Assembly: GCA_022560025.1 (NCBI GenBank)
Contig: JAFISE010000029.1
Span: 1 to 64,000 of the forward strand
Direction: 5' to 3'
DNA length: 64,000 bases
Source of the DNA: Stagonosporopsis chrysanthemi
Taxonomy: Eukaryota; Ascomycota; Dothideomycetes; Pleosporales; Didymellaceae
In this document: in pieces, positions 1 through 10,270 of the stretch
How the letters are laid out: every line of letters begins with the position of its first letter
Numbering within the stretch: the first letter of the stretch is position 1
Notes under the pieces: generated by a model
Database searches by the model: none
What the model was told of the DNA's origin: nothing
What the model saw: the letters and a program-made list of their open reading frames with translations, nothing else
Made by a program: the position numbers and the translations under genes

Positions 1-285
1 GACGAGGCTATCAATATCAAGTCAACGTCTGGAGGAGTTCATGCCGTTGAGTCTGGATGTCCGGACTCTAGCCATGAACGTGAGGGTCTAACGGTGACAG
101 CAAGGGGCGAATTGGGAAAGGCCAGCGGAAACGAGATGAATGGTCTCATGGCTGATATCACCAACCTACTGTCTAGAATCACAGTGAGACCGGGTCCCGG
201 TTTTGAACACCGCAGTGTGGTGCCCAATCCGTTGGATCTAGCGATAGTCAGGGCAGCCAAAGAACAGAGAGAAGCCTCTGCGTAG
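1..285 (+). CDS. C-terminal fragment of an unrecognised protein, cut by window edge
   Basis: Frame 1 is open from the first base to TAG at 283-285 (94 residues), so this could be the last exon of a gene starting outside the window. The tail reads as a soluble, mixed-charge sequence (for example NGLMADITNLLSRITV). I recognise no family. An overlapping ORF of similar length is open on the opposite strand (39-317), so even the strand is not certain. Confidence 0.3.
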   Translation, partial: DEAINIKSTSGGVHAVESGCPDSSHEREGLTVTARGELGKASGNEMNGLMADITNLLSRITVRPGPGFEHRSVVPNPLDLAIVRAAKEQREASA

Positions 286-756
286 GGATCCGATCCGGAA
301 AGCAAGTCCGATGGCACTGAGCCAGGTCACTTGTACGGAGCGAACGTGCCATCTGTGAAATCCTTAGCATCTGGTTCCTCATCAAATACCGAGGCTCTCA
401 GTGTACCAGGTAGCTCTGAGCATAATGGTATAAGGAGGAAGTGGTACAAAGGTTTTCGCCGTTCCGACATGATTACCACAACATGATTAAGCTAGAGTTT
501 TAACCCACACCTGATGGTTTGGCTCATCTCGGCCACGGGTCGATTGTGCTCTCCCCTGACAAATTGACTGTAGTCGTGTAGTCGTTGTGGCCCGCTTCAT
601 TTTTTCTTTGCAAGTGTGAGGTGAAAGAGAACTTTGGTGAAAGACGCCTATCGGCGCGGAAGAACGTGTGCTCTTGGCAGTCGTCGTCGAATCATTAAGA
701 CGCTTCCATTTGCGTTCACTGTTTCAAATTCGAATTGCCAATTATTATTGCCAGAC
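286..756. other. Intergenic, no gene seen
   Basis: 471 bp between the left-edge ORF and the BTB-like gene. Frame of the next gene is open upstream to about 634 but only from non-ATG codons, so this is taken as 5' flank. No RNA gene or repeat seen. Confidence 0.4.
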
Positions 757-1808
757 ATGGTAGCTGGCGTAATCCATAAGTGCATGTCGTTGCTGACCAG
801 CTGTTCAGAGGCGGCGCATGAGGCAAGTATCGAGGTCCCTCTTTCTTCTGGTTTCAATGCGCTCTGCTTCGGCATTCGGATGGGCGACATCAGTCTCCAG
901 AAGGTGCTCCTTCTATCTCCCAACGAACGCAGAGCCATAGCACAAAATGGCCCCACCATTGACTGGTACCTTGGTGATACACGCGTCTACGAGCGAACCA
1001 CACAGGCTCTACTCTTTGCATTCTGCCGAGATATTGGTAGACATATCGCACCACGGGATGGTCAATTTGTAATTCAGCTCCCAGAAGGCTTCAGTAATGT
1101 GTTGGCAGTAAAGCTTTCAGTGCTGTACATGGAACAGTATCTGCTCAACCCAAGGATCCGCAGCGCGCCATGGAAGGTCGAAGACGACGTTGCAACATGC
1201 ATCTGTCTGGCCAATGTGTCCGAGATCATTGGGATGTCAAGGGCCAGTCAAGACATAAGGGCGGCCATTTTCTATCGTTTCCGAGAATCGCCCTTGCAAA
1301 TTGAGCAGATTCGTGCTATCTGGACTCGAGACAACCACCACAATCCATCGAAATATGCGGAAACGATGGCAGACAACATCGTTACCTTTAAGTGCGTACC
1401 GATGATACACCTTTTTACTATCGAGTACGATATCAAACCAGACGAAACATACGAAGAGGTGGTGACGAAGGCGATGAAGCGCATGCAGAAATCATACCCG
1501 AACCAGGAGGGGTAGGTCAGCTGTTCAGCGGCCTGTTGACTTCTTACTGATGGTCTAGGCGTAACGACCGACGGGTACAGTACGAGATATCGCAGCTGGA
1601 GAAACTTTTGGCATCACCTTTGAACGTGGCGCTGAAGCGGTTGATTTGGACAGCCAGTACATTCGCGCCTATTGAACCTAAGAAGTTCGCCGAATGGATC
1701 GAAATCAGATCAATTCAAGGCCGATTACAGCCACTGCCTAACCTCGCCGGGATGAAGAAAATCGTTGTTGCAAGAGCGATACACTCCGAGCATGTCTATG
1801 GGCACTGA
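757..1808 (+). CDS. BTB/POZ-like fungal protein of unknown function
   Basis: Two exons: 757-1511 and 1559-1808, joined across a 47 nt intron (donor GTAGGT, acceptor CTAG), giving 334 residues. The reading frame stays open across the junction and resumes with RNDRRVQYEISQLEKLL. ATG 757 is the first in-frame ATG; the frame is open further upstream only from TTG. The middle section has the layout of fungal BTB-like proteins: a short strand pair with a VYERTTQALLFAF motif near residue 75, a conserved LYMEQYLLNPR segment near residue 130, and an alpha-helical part with TCICLANVSEIIGM. The match to the BTB family is by general pattern only. The protein at 11229-12659 shows the same order of motifs and may be a distant paralogue. 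Function unknown. Confidence 0.6.
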
Positions 1809-2421
1809 GGTATGCGGAATTGACGTATCACCAGGACGACTGTGGAGAATTGGAGCAGACTTGCATCGTTGACATGCGTGTGTACACAAGCTCCAATGGC
1901 GGTCGAGCCATACTTGAACATATTTTGGATCGCCGCACAGGTGGATTGGTCCGCGGTAGAAGGGTATGAGCCAGAGGATCAGAACCACGGTTGACTTCTA
2001 CAACTGTCGAGTGCAGATATGCTTTCACGGCATCCAGAGGCTACCTTTCTTATGCGTAAGACAAGCAGCACAGTTCTGAGGATATCGTTCGTTGATATGG
2101 AGGCTTCAATGGCATGTACTCAGGATTCGAACAGTCTCTCCTGCCTATGGAGAGGCTCCAAGATCCTCCATTCTATGGTGTAGATTGCGGCTCGCATGGT
2201 ATTGCCGACTGCGATAATGTGTGAATGGCGAAGGTGCGGTCGACTCGTGAAGTCTGGCCGAGAGCGCCAAGCATCAATGCATCAGCCACCGATGACGTAC
2301 CTCGCGCGTATCCACCTGTTGAATGGCGCGTGAACCATAGTGTTTAGTGCACCTTCTATATGGCCGCGACAACCGGCAAACCTTTCTCCACCATGTCCCC
2401 GAGAGACTCACGGCACCCAAT
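1809..2421. other. Intergenic, no gene seen
   Basis: 613 bp between two plus-strand genes. Only short overlapping ORFs without recognisable content. The last ~75 bp are in frame with the next gene but lack an ATG (GTG at 2347 only). Confidence 0.4.
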
Positions 2422-4515
2422 ATGTCGTCCTTTTCTGCCCCGCTCGCGCCCGCACAGACGCATGCTCTCTTCGACATCCTGATTCACCACCAAATATACG
2501 CCGAAATCGAGGCCTTTAAACATCCCTCTACTATCGACCAATATGGACACCCCTTTCGTAAGGCAGATGGCGTGCAGACGACAAGCCCGCTACTGCAGAA
2601 CATGCTTAACAAGTTCGCGCTCACGAACCCCGCGCTGAAGAATCTGGACAGTAGCTTCTGGCAGGACAAGATCCAGACACTGGTTGCGCGATTGGCCGAG
2701 GCTGAGCTGAGCGAAAGCTACGACAAGGGTGCTATTGGGTCGCGAAAGGCGCTGGCCACGGCTGCGAGTAGTATCGCTGAGTACATAGGTAGGGGCATGC
2801 TGGGTGGCTACCCTGCCGCGCAAAAGCTGTGCGATAGCAAGAAGCAGTACGACACCAGCAGGCCCGAGGACGTCCTGGAGGCATGGGAAGAGTGTGCGCG
2901 CAGCTTCATCTACGGCGACTTACTCGACCATCTGCTGGAGAGAGTCACAGCAACAGACAAGCTGGAGGATCACACCAGTTTGGTGCAGGCAGGGCACGAA
3001 TTCATCCTGCTGAACGTCGCCTCGTTCCTCCACCACGTCTTCATTATGTCACCCGACGGCCAATACCTTGTCCGCCTGCTTGAGAACGTCCACCGCCTTA
3101 TACCATACTACATGGTCAAACAGACCCTCCGCGTCGGCAATGCCGCATCTATGATCAACGCCATGGTCAGGCTGGTCCTAGCAAAGCTCTCCGTCACTGC
3201 TATGACTAACTGGATAGGTCTAACCAACAACTCTAACGACGGCATGAACCTGATGCAGCAGATCATCAGCACCATACTGGCGTGGGACACTGCTGAGTTT
3301 CAGAAGAGGGCATCAAAGCTCGAGTCTTCGAGAGAGGCGCCAGATAAGAAGGTCATGAAGGCAATCAAAGCGCACGTCTATGCGTCCAGAGACAGGCATG
3401 AGGCCGCACGCAACATGTCTATCCAAGAAGAAAAGTCTATCATCGCTGTCATACTGGAGACAGCTGAGAAGCCGATCAAGCCCGAGTCCCTTAAAGATCA
3501 GCAACACGAAATAGCCATGGAGTACTACAGCACCTATCTCTCCATCCGCGACCGCGAGGAAATCACCAAAGTAACCTGCAAGTCAAATCCTGACGTACTC
3601 ACTTCGGCAGTCCGCGACTGTGTCTCTGCAATGGACCCTGTTATCCGCGCGATTCACAACGCCGTCGATTTGTCCGGCACTGTCACTGACGCAGAAAATT
3701 TCATAACAGATCTAATAAAAGCATCAAAACCAAAGAAAAAGTCCGGTCGCAAGAGCCGTGAGACGAGCAAAGAACGCGAGGCCAATAGCAGTGCTGACAC
3801 AACTCCTGCCAGCGTAACAGACACAGATAGCGGTGATGCGCCAACGGTCGAAGACTTTGTCGTATTATGTCGCAAGCATGCGCCCTCAATGCACAGATTC
3901 TTGCACCAAGTCACAAAGAACGCACCAGACCTCGCACAAGACTATCTGGTATACGCAAAGCAGATGTTTGGCGAATTCAAAGCGGACACCCAAACACGCG
4001 ACGACGGCGCAGGCAATATGACAGCGCCACTACACTCCCTCTTCGAAACACTTCCTCAGTCAAAACAGGACGAGCTCAAGAAGCTGCTTGACGAACATGC
4101 TGCCCACCTCGGCGAGCTTAAATCCACAAGTCAGTCTCGCCTCGAAAGCATAATGCGCAGTGGCGAGACAAGAGGCTCCACACATGGCCCGGGAATGTAC
4201 CTCTCGCGTTGGAATGCACTACTCGACAGCACGCTGATCAGCCCGTCCTCCATTTCCGGGCCGATACGCCGCGGCTGGGAGGTCAAGGGCGAGTTGGATG
4301 GCAAGGGACTGAAAACCAACAGCGTATTGCAAAGCTCTAAGGGCGGAAAGACGTCGAACGGTGTCAGCATTGCGAACGGGCTAGGCGACACGCAGGATCG
4401 CAAGGAGAGGAAGAGGGACGGAATGGAGGAGGACAAGATGGCGACGGTGTGGGAGGCTATGCGCGACGGGTGGGTGGGCGTGTGCAGAGGATTGGAGGTC
4501 ATGGGCAGCGACTGA
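2422..4515 (+). CDS. PX-associated (PXB) / DUF3818 domain protein, Lec1-like
   Basis: Single-exon gene, 697 residues from ATG 2422 (MSSFSAPLAP). Residues ~10-125 resemble the PXB (PX-associated) region: an aromatic segment SSFWQDKIQTLVARLAEAEL followed by a basic helix. Residues ~170-290 resemble DUF3818, with the family hallmark ENVHRLIPYYMVKQTLRVGN and a helix leading to NLMQQIISTILAW. A lysine-rich acidic linker (~435-470) precedes a second helical DUF3818-like part (VEDFVVLCRKHAPSMHRFLHQV). Family members such as yeast Ypr097w/Lec1 bind phosphoinositides and affect lipid distribution between membranes. I see no canonical PX domain here, whereas many homologues carry one between the two halves. 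Either this is the PX-less branch of the family or the domain has been lost. The C-terminal end (GWEVKGELDGKGL...) is low complexity. Confidence 0.75.
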   Translation: MSSFSAPLAPAQTHALFDILIHHQIYAEIEAFKHPSTIDQYGHPFRKADGVQTTSPLLQNMLNKFALTNPALKNLDSSFWQDKIQTLVARLAEAELSESYDKGAIGSRKALATAASSIAEYIGRGMLGGYPAAQKLCDSKKQYDTSRPEDVLEAWEECARSFIYGDLLDHLLERVTATDKLEDHTSLVQAGHEFILLNVASFLHHVFIMSPDGQYLVRLLENVHRLIPYYMVKQTLRVGNAASMINAMVRLVLAKLSVTAMTNWIGLTNNSNDGMNLMQQIISTILAWDTAEFQKRASKLESSREAPDKKVMKAIKAHVYASRDRHEAARNMSIQEEKSIIAVILETAEKPIKPESLKDQQHEIAMEYYSTYLSIRDREEITKVTCKSNPDVLTSAVRDCVSAMDPVIRAIHNAVDLSGTVTDAENFITDLIKASKPKKKSGRKSRETSKEREANSSADTTPASVTDTDSGDAPTVEDFVVLCRKHAPSMHRFLHQVTKNAPDLAQDYLVYAKQMFGEFKADTQTRDDGAGNMTAPLHSLFETLPQSKQDELKKLLDEHAAHLGELKSTSQSRLESIMRSGETRGSTHGPGMYLSRWNALLDSTLISPSSISGPIRRGWEVKGELDGKGLKTNSVLQSSKGGKTSNGVSIANGLGDTQDRKERKRDGMEEDKMATVWEAMRDGWVGVCRGLEVMGSD

Positions 4516-4755
4516 ACGATTGCACCTACATCTCCTTGCACACATTTCAAATCCGAATTCAACAGCCAACAAGGTTCTCGCTAGCACGATTTTCTGTCCT
4601 TTCATAGCAACGACATGACGAAAGCACGACGTAACGATATACAAGACATCTAAATAGGCAATACGGTATACCCTAAATACATGCCCATTGCCAGTAGTCC
4701 ACATCTTTTCCCGCGCTGATCTCATCCTCGCATTAACGAGCTTAGTTGTGTGCGC

Positions 4756-5069
4756 CTACAACGAATTGTGCTTGGACGACGGGCTTTCCATCTCGGGTTG
4801 CGGAACCGTCGTCCGGCCGTCTCCACCCGGATCCATCGCATCCGTATCCGCGTAGCCGCCAGCACCACCTTCAGTCCTACCGCGTGGCTTTCGTCGATGG
4901 CGCCCAGGAACAGGGTTGCAAATGGAGTCATACGAGGATTTGTTTACTTGGTTCGAATTGAGATCGCCTCGGATGGGACGGATGGTGCTTTGGATGACGG
5001 CGTGATCATGCCAGACAGTACTTGTGCTGCTATTGCATGCGCCGTGACTTTTGCGAGACCATACAGCAT
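4756..5069 (-). CDS. Possible small two-exon gene, unknown
   Basis: Tentative model on the minus strand: exon 4948-5069 (ATG at 5069) and exon 4756-4876, with a 71 nt intron (donor GTAAAC, acceptor GGTAG) that removes an in-frame TAA. The exons total 243 nt, 80 residues. The N-terminal half is weakly hydrophobic (MLYGLAKVTAHAIAAQVLSG), the C-terminal half is Gly/Asp/Pro-rich and hydrophilic, ending SPSSKHNSL. No family recognised. Support is only that a canonical donor and acceptor join two frames with protein-like composition; it could be a chance ORF. The opposite strand also carries an open frame here (4750-5112). Confidence 0.3.
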
Positions 5070-5292
5070 CGGCAAGAAGGGGCTGAGTTTCGAGGTATTT
5101 CTTGATTTATAATTGTGGTATACATGTACTCGTTAGTCCCGTACTTATAGCAAACATTAGGGATGGTATCGTCGTGCAAACTCCTTCTACTCCGAACCCA
5201 AAACCGCTTCGGCGAATATCAATGCGTGCCTTCATCACAACGTTCCAGAGCCACTTTAGATGCATTCTTTCAATCAATGCAGCACTCCAGCT

Positions 5293-7275
5293 TCAAACAA
5301 ACAACATACTCTCAGGCAGACTCGCAATATCAGGCACTCTGAACCCTTCCTCGCCGTCTTCCCAAGCTACAGTGCCAACGCTCAGCGTCCACGCAACAAG
5401 AACAAGTCTCGCAACCGTGGAAATCATTTCGACATTGAAGGGTAGCTCCGATTTCAACAATTCCTCGACCTGCTTTCCAAGATTGTGTTCAGGGAAGGTC
5501 ATGGACAGACGGGTCGAGTTCGACGTCATCGTGGCATATGACACAGATTTGAGAGACGATCGAGGAGAGCGGCGCGCAGAAAGTCGCGATAAGTTCGAAG
5601 CTTGCTGGCGGTTGCTTCGAGCGTCGGATTGCGGGCAGTGAGTGTCGTTGACAACGGGGAGGGAGCTTGTTGAAGCGGATGTGGACTTATGTGCGGCCAT
5701 CGCGGCCGCGTAGGAGCGTACTAAATCCTGCTTCGTTGCTTCTTTGACGGCTATGAGGACATCTTGTGGCTTCGTATCTGGCACTAGAGCCATGAGGCGC
5801 TGTAGAAGCGTGATGTAGCGCTGCATGCGAGCCACCTTGTCTGCCAGTCCTTCGTTGACGGCGCCGGTTGATATCCTTCCTAGACGCTCGCGCTCACGGA
5901 AAAGCAGGCCAGCGTTCTGAGGCTCGTGGAGCGGACCGAAGATATTGAGGTGAGGCGACTGTCGTTGAACCTTGTCGACAAGACTTTCCAATCGTTGCAG
6001 AAGACGCCCAGGATGTAGCCCATCTGAAGCGACGAATCGGACTACTTGGATGAGTGGTCCAGAAGCCAGCGGCGGGAGACCACCAACAAAGGGAAGCAGA
6101 GCGATGGCGTCGATAAGAGGGGTTACCGTGCTCGATTTCGTAGAGGTTTCGATGCTGTAGACAGTCAAACGCCGTGCGTGTGGAAGCTGTGCCAGGAAAT
6201 TGGCGGATGGCGTTTGTTGTGATCGTTTGCGTATGGTGACTGAAGCGCCTGCTTGTATAGCCTCGAAGGTCTCATGCGTCAGGAAGATAGAGCTAATCGA
6301 TTTCGCGTCCTGCGAAAACGGCAGAGAGCCACATGCAAGGTGCTTTGCGAAAAGTGGTGAGTGGCTAGCTCCAGTGGGAAGTATTTGTGAAATACGACGT
6401 TTGTACTGTTTGAGGGAGATGATATGTCTGCCAGCATCGGTCACGGTAGAATGGATCGCAAGACCAAATGCGCCCTTGTCGGTGGATGCAGCGTTGGCGG
6501 CTGCGTTGTTAGAGGCATTTGTCAATGAGCTGCCCAAGAGTACAGACAGCACAGCAAGCTCAGCTGGCGTGACCTTCACACTCACTCGACCATCGTGATA
6601 TTCTGCTGGCCTACCATCCTTCATCCATGTACGTTGGGTATCACTTGAGGTGTCTTGGTCGTCCAGTCCATTGCCGATGGGAACGAGCAGTGTTGCCGGC
6701 CTTTTGACAGAGAAACTCCTTCCAAGGCCTTTCTCAATTGCAGAAATGTCCAAGCTTTTCCTCTGTGGTGCCGATGCTACATCTCCTTTCCCAGTGTTTG
6801 TTCGCTTGTAGGACACTGACTGTACCCGCCGAGGGCTGGTCGCACTCCGCTTTGACGAATTCACAAACTTGCCAAATTCTCCACGGTATGCAGATCGCTC
6901 CGTCAACGATCGTGGTCGAAGTTCGTTGGTGAACATTTCGCAGATTGATTCGAATGAAACTTCCCCAGGATGACCTTGTGGATTAGTGAATAGTGTGGAC
7001 CACAGACCCTCATCCCCGGCTTTGATGATCCCTGACAGCGTGGGTACCCATTTCGAACTCGGATCTCTTTGTTTTGATGCAAACATTTGTTTCAATGACC
7101 TGGACCTCCGTGATATTTGGTGTGGCTCGCTGTCGTTGCCATCGATGGTGTAGATGTCCGGCTTGGTAGTTTTGGAGTGCCGATGCACGAAGAGTCGTGA
7201 AACGAGGGCCATGACGATCAGGAAAGGTATACCGAGTCCGAGGCTCAGTGCAATGGTTTCGGTTGTGCCCATCAT
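5293..7275 (-). CDS. Unknown fungal protein with an N-terminal membrane anchor
   Basis: Uninterrupted 660-codon frame from tandem ATGs (7275 and 7272) to TGA 5293-5295. Residues ~7-28 (IALSLGLGIPFLIVMALVSR) form one clear transmembrane helix or signal anchor, followed by a basic stretch (RLFVHRHSK) that would place the rest in the cytosol. The middle (~230-470) looks like a folded alpha/beta region (RVSVKVTPAELAVLSVLLGS; ARRLTVYSIETSTKSS; LIDAIALLPFVGGLPPL), flanked by Ser/Arg-rich disordered segments (~130-170 and ~560-610). I do not recognise a named domain. A DUF-type conserved fungal membrane protein is the likely class. It is transcribed away from the 943 bp gap at 7276-8218, which should hold its promoter. 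Confidence 0.65.
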   Translation of the reverse strand: MMGTTETIALSLGLGIPFLIVMALVSRLFVHRHSKTTKPDIYTIDGNDSEPHQISRRSRSLKQMFASKQRDPSSKWVPTLSGIIKAGDEGLWSTLFTNPQGHPGEVSFESICEMFTNELRPRSLTERSAYRGEFGKFVNSSKRSATSPRRVQSVSYKRTNTGKGDVASAPQRKSLDISAIEKGLGRSFSVKRPATLLVPIGNGLDDQDTSSDTQRTWMKDGRPAEYHDGRVSVKVTPAELAVLSVLLGSSLTNASNNAAANAASTDKGAFGLAIHSTVTDAGRHIISLKQYKRRISQILPTGASHSPLFAKHLACGSLPFSQDAKSISSIFLTHETFEAIQAGASVTIRKRSQQTPSANFLAQLPHARRLTVYSIETSTKSSTVTPLIDAIALLPFVGGLPPLASGPLIQVVRFVASDGLHPGRLLQRLESLVDKVQRQSPHLNIFGPLHEPQNAGLLFRERERLGRISTGAVNEGLADKVARMQRYITLLQRLMALVPDTKPQDVLIAVKEATKQDLVRSYAAAMAAHKSTSASTSSLPVVNDTHCPQSDARSNRQQASNLSRLSARRSPRSSLKSVSYATMTSNSTRLSMTFPEHNLGKQVEELLKSELPFNVEMISTVARLVLVAWTLSVGTVAWEDGEEGFRVPDIASLPESMLFV

Positions 7276-8218
7276 CTCGGATGTGGGTAACGTACCTTAT
7301 ATGTATGAAAGCTGCGGTTTGTTGTGGGTCCAGGTTGGGAGGGAAAATGGTCAAGCACGAGCCAATCGGAAAGCAGCGTCGTCCCTGCCTGTCACCTGCA
7401 CCCGCGTCTTCGACCAGTCTGGGCTACCGCTGCTCACGGAAATCTTGCGCATCCGCTGGGCAGTCCGAGTCATCGGTCGGCGCGAATCACGTTCGCTCGA
7501 AATTGACCGGCATTTGTCAAACGACTCTGACGACACAAAACACAAAAAAGCATCGCATTTCGGTCAAACCTCGTTTACATTGCCGGCGCATGATATCGCG
7601 CGATATGCAGGTATTCTCGTAGCATCATCGTATGGAACGCAAAAACCCAAGCACGGCTCGAAATAAGGCCAACCTCGTGACTGAACGTGACTTTTTTGTT
7701 TTGATGTTCGATGCACCAGCTGTGATGGTCCTCCCGCAATCCCCACTCTTTCATTCCAAAATTTGCTGCACAATGGGTGAAATTTTGTCTCGTGCACCGC
7801 TTATAATATCAGCACATGTGACAAAGGATGTCGGAAATAAGCCAGCGCCGTGAGACAGCTTGTCAATGTTGAGCTTAGCTGGTCCGAACAAATCAAACTT
7901 GCAGTCTTTGTGGCTTTCAACGTGCAGACTGTGTGATCTGACCAGCAGCGTAGGGTACGGTGGGGATGGTGCCAAGCATCCTCTACGTTCGTGGCAGGCA
8001 GGCAACGACTCTGGACAGGAATCCTGGAAGGAGCCGCGAGGTCCGGAAGTTGAGGGCCACGAGATGCTCATAACGAATCATTCAGTGTTGATATCACACT
8101 GTCCGTATGTCGATGAATGTGCTATTGAGTTGTGGTGTTCGGAATCCCGGATTCCCGGATTCCGCGGAGCCGAACGAACACAAGCCTCCTGGCACGTACT
8201 GTGTAGAACTCAGCCCAT
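7276..8218. other. Intergenic: promoter side of 5293-7275 and 3' flank of 8219-10270
   Basis: 943 bp. ORFs here overlap each other on both strands and have no recognisable content. Contains the inverted repeat at 8137-8175 described separately; nothing else identified. Confidence 0.4.
8137..8175. repeat. Nested inverted repeat (potential hairpin)
   Basis: Outer arms GTTCGG (8137-8142) and CCGAAC (8170-8175); inner arms CGGAATCC (8140-8147) and GGATTCCG (8157-8164). The interior also contains a tandem CCCGGATT octamer. It lies 44-82 bp beyond the stop codon of the minus-strand gene at 8219-10270, so a role in 3'-end formation is possible but unproven. Confidence 0.5.
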
Positions 8219-10270
8219 TCACGTTCCCAGACGCCTCGATGCGTGTGACCCAATGAGCTCTTGCACCTTCAGAAACGTGTGTTGCGCAGCGATGATCGCT
8301 GTGGGGTGCTCAAACATAAGGACAATCATCGTACGAGTGGCAGTCATAATCAAGCATCGTCGAGTCCACACGGAGTATGCCTCCGGCCTAGATCTTTCTC
8401 TTTGCGACATGTCCACTGTACATGGAACGCGAGCCGCTACTGCACCTACAGCGCTCACCCAATAGAGCACACCAGACATGTTTCTCCACAGGTTGCTGGT
8501 ATTGCCTCGCTGGAGCGTCTCGAACAGCGCCTCGGAAAGGTGAGGTTTGGCAGCTTGTTCATCATCGGTCCAACTGGTGGACACCAACGGAGTTGCTGAC
8601 AGGCCTCTGTATTTAGGATCTGCAGCAACAGAGAATGGAACACCCATCACAATGGCAGTGGTGTATATCAGAGCTGCTATACGACACGCTTCATACACCC
8701 AGTCCCCTGACACGGATACAGCAGGCGTGTGGGCTGAAGGTAATGAAGACAATCGTGTCTGAATAGCATGAATGGTAGCTTCGTACGCTTCATTCGGAGG
8801 GCTGAGCTGCGTTATGTCTATCGCATCCGTGTTGTGCACGGTGTTTAGCACGGTTTTGTGCGCTACAAAGACATCAGTGAGATCTTTCATGTCGGTCAAG
8901 AGCTCGAGGGTATACGGTGCGCATCTTGGATCGTCCCGAATGTCGAGGAATGTGGGTCTCGGGCAGTACAGCGGCGACTCGGGTAGCGGGGCTTCTTCAT
9001 CTGGATAAGGTTCTGCAGGCAGAGCGTCTCGAAACACCGACAGTATCTCAGCTTCGCAGATGATATCACAGTGATAACAACAACTGTTTGAATCAGTAAT
9101 GCACGCTGCGATAGGGGCAAGCCAGAGTACGTACGCAATAACCACTTCAGCTAAAGCTCTGTTATGTCCAAAGGCGGATACGCCTCCACGCCGAGAGACG
9201 AATGTGGCCACACCGTTCTCGTGGATGCGCAGCGCCTTCTCATTGCACATCCACAGCTCGCCAACAAACAAATGCAGAATCACTACAAGTGTTGTGTCCT
9301 CTAATTGCCGTACAGGATCGAGCAAGCACTTATTGATCATGCTAAAGGTCTCAGTCTTGACCCTGGTGGTTGTATTACTATCGCCGGAGATGTTGTTCTG
9401 CATATCAAGCCATGTCGACCCTACGATCGTCGAACTTAGGAAGATATGTGGATGCGACAGCATCAGCGGTAGCCACTTCTTCATGGTGGAATCGGAGACG
9501 AATGCGCGCATGCCTATAGCCGTCAGTGGTCATCATCAAAGTAATTCCCAGACTTACTATTGCGCGTAAGGACCCACGCGTTTAGCTTGTTATCTTTGAA
9601 TTGTGGCAGACCGAAATGATCATAAGAGTTACCGAAGGAGGGAGCTAATCCGGCGATCAAGGCCCGCAGTTGACGCTCCTCATGCTTCTCACTTTCCTCA
9701 TAACCAGTGACAACTTGTTTCGTGGTGGCTTGGGTCTCTTTGTGATAATATGGAAAGTACTTTGCAGCTTCAGTTTCCGTAAATTGCCGACTCGAGCTAC
9801 CAGCACAAAGTGAGGAGCTTGACGCAGGACTCAACCTAAGTGGCTGGGGTTCCGTCTGCCAAGGTGTGTGTCCAGGACTGGTTTCTGAAAAGCCCGCCCC
9901 GGTCTGGGTGGCTTGTGATTGGCGTACATGAGTGTGCTTATCCCACGCGTGTTCAGACCCGGACGCCAAATCATTACCCACACTGTTTTTTCTCTTTTTC
10001 TGATCTTCCTCGTGTCTCCAATGTATCATTGCTTGCGAGCGTACGCTCCTCTTTGCATGTTCATCCCGAAATTGCGAAAGGTCGGTTGCGATGAGAAACT
10101 GAAGCTGCGGTGGTCCTTCACGCTTCACTCTTCGTCGCTTCAGCTTTGCCTGAGCTTGATGAGTTGTTTCCGAAGGCGCTTGAGGGACTATAGGTGGTTA
10201 GACGCGCCTAATCATCGGGCCTATTGCCATGGTTACCTTCACCCGCAGCACAGGAGCTCTCCGAAGCCAT
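8219..10270 (-). CDS. Fungal transcription-factor-like protein lacking a zinc cluster
   Basis: Three exons on the minus strand: 10237-10270, 9558-10187 and 8219-9513. The introns are 49 nt (GTAACC...CTATAG) and 44 nt (GTAAGT...CTATAG), giving 652 residues with all phases agreeing. The start MASESSCAAG is in a good context at 10270. Residues ~24-32 are a basic KLKRRRVKR stretch, a likely nuclear signal, followed by the conserved block QFLIATDLSQFRDEHAKRSV and IHWRHEEDQKKR seen at the N-terminus of many Dothideomycete regulator-like proteins. The long helical C-terminal part (~220-650; TWLDMQNNISGDS, LWMCNEKALRIHENG) resembles the fungal transcription factor middle domain (PF11951 type). No Zn(II)2Cys6 motif is present in any exon. 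It may act as a cofactor or be an orphan of that family. Confidence 0.7.
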
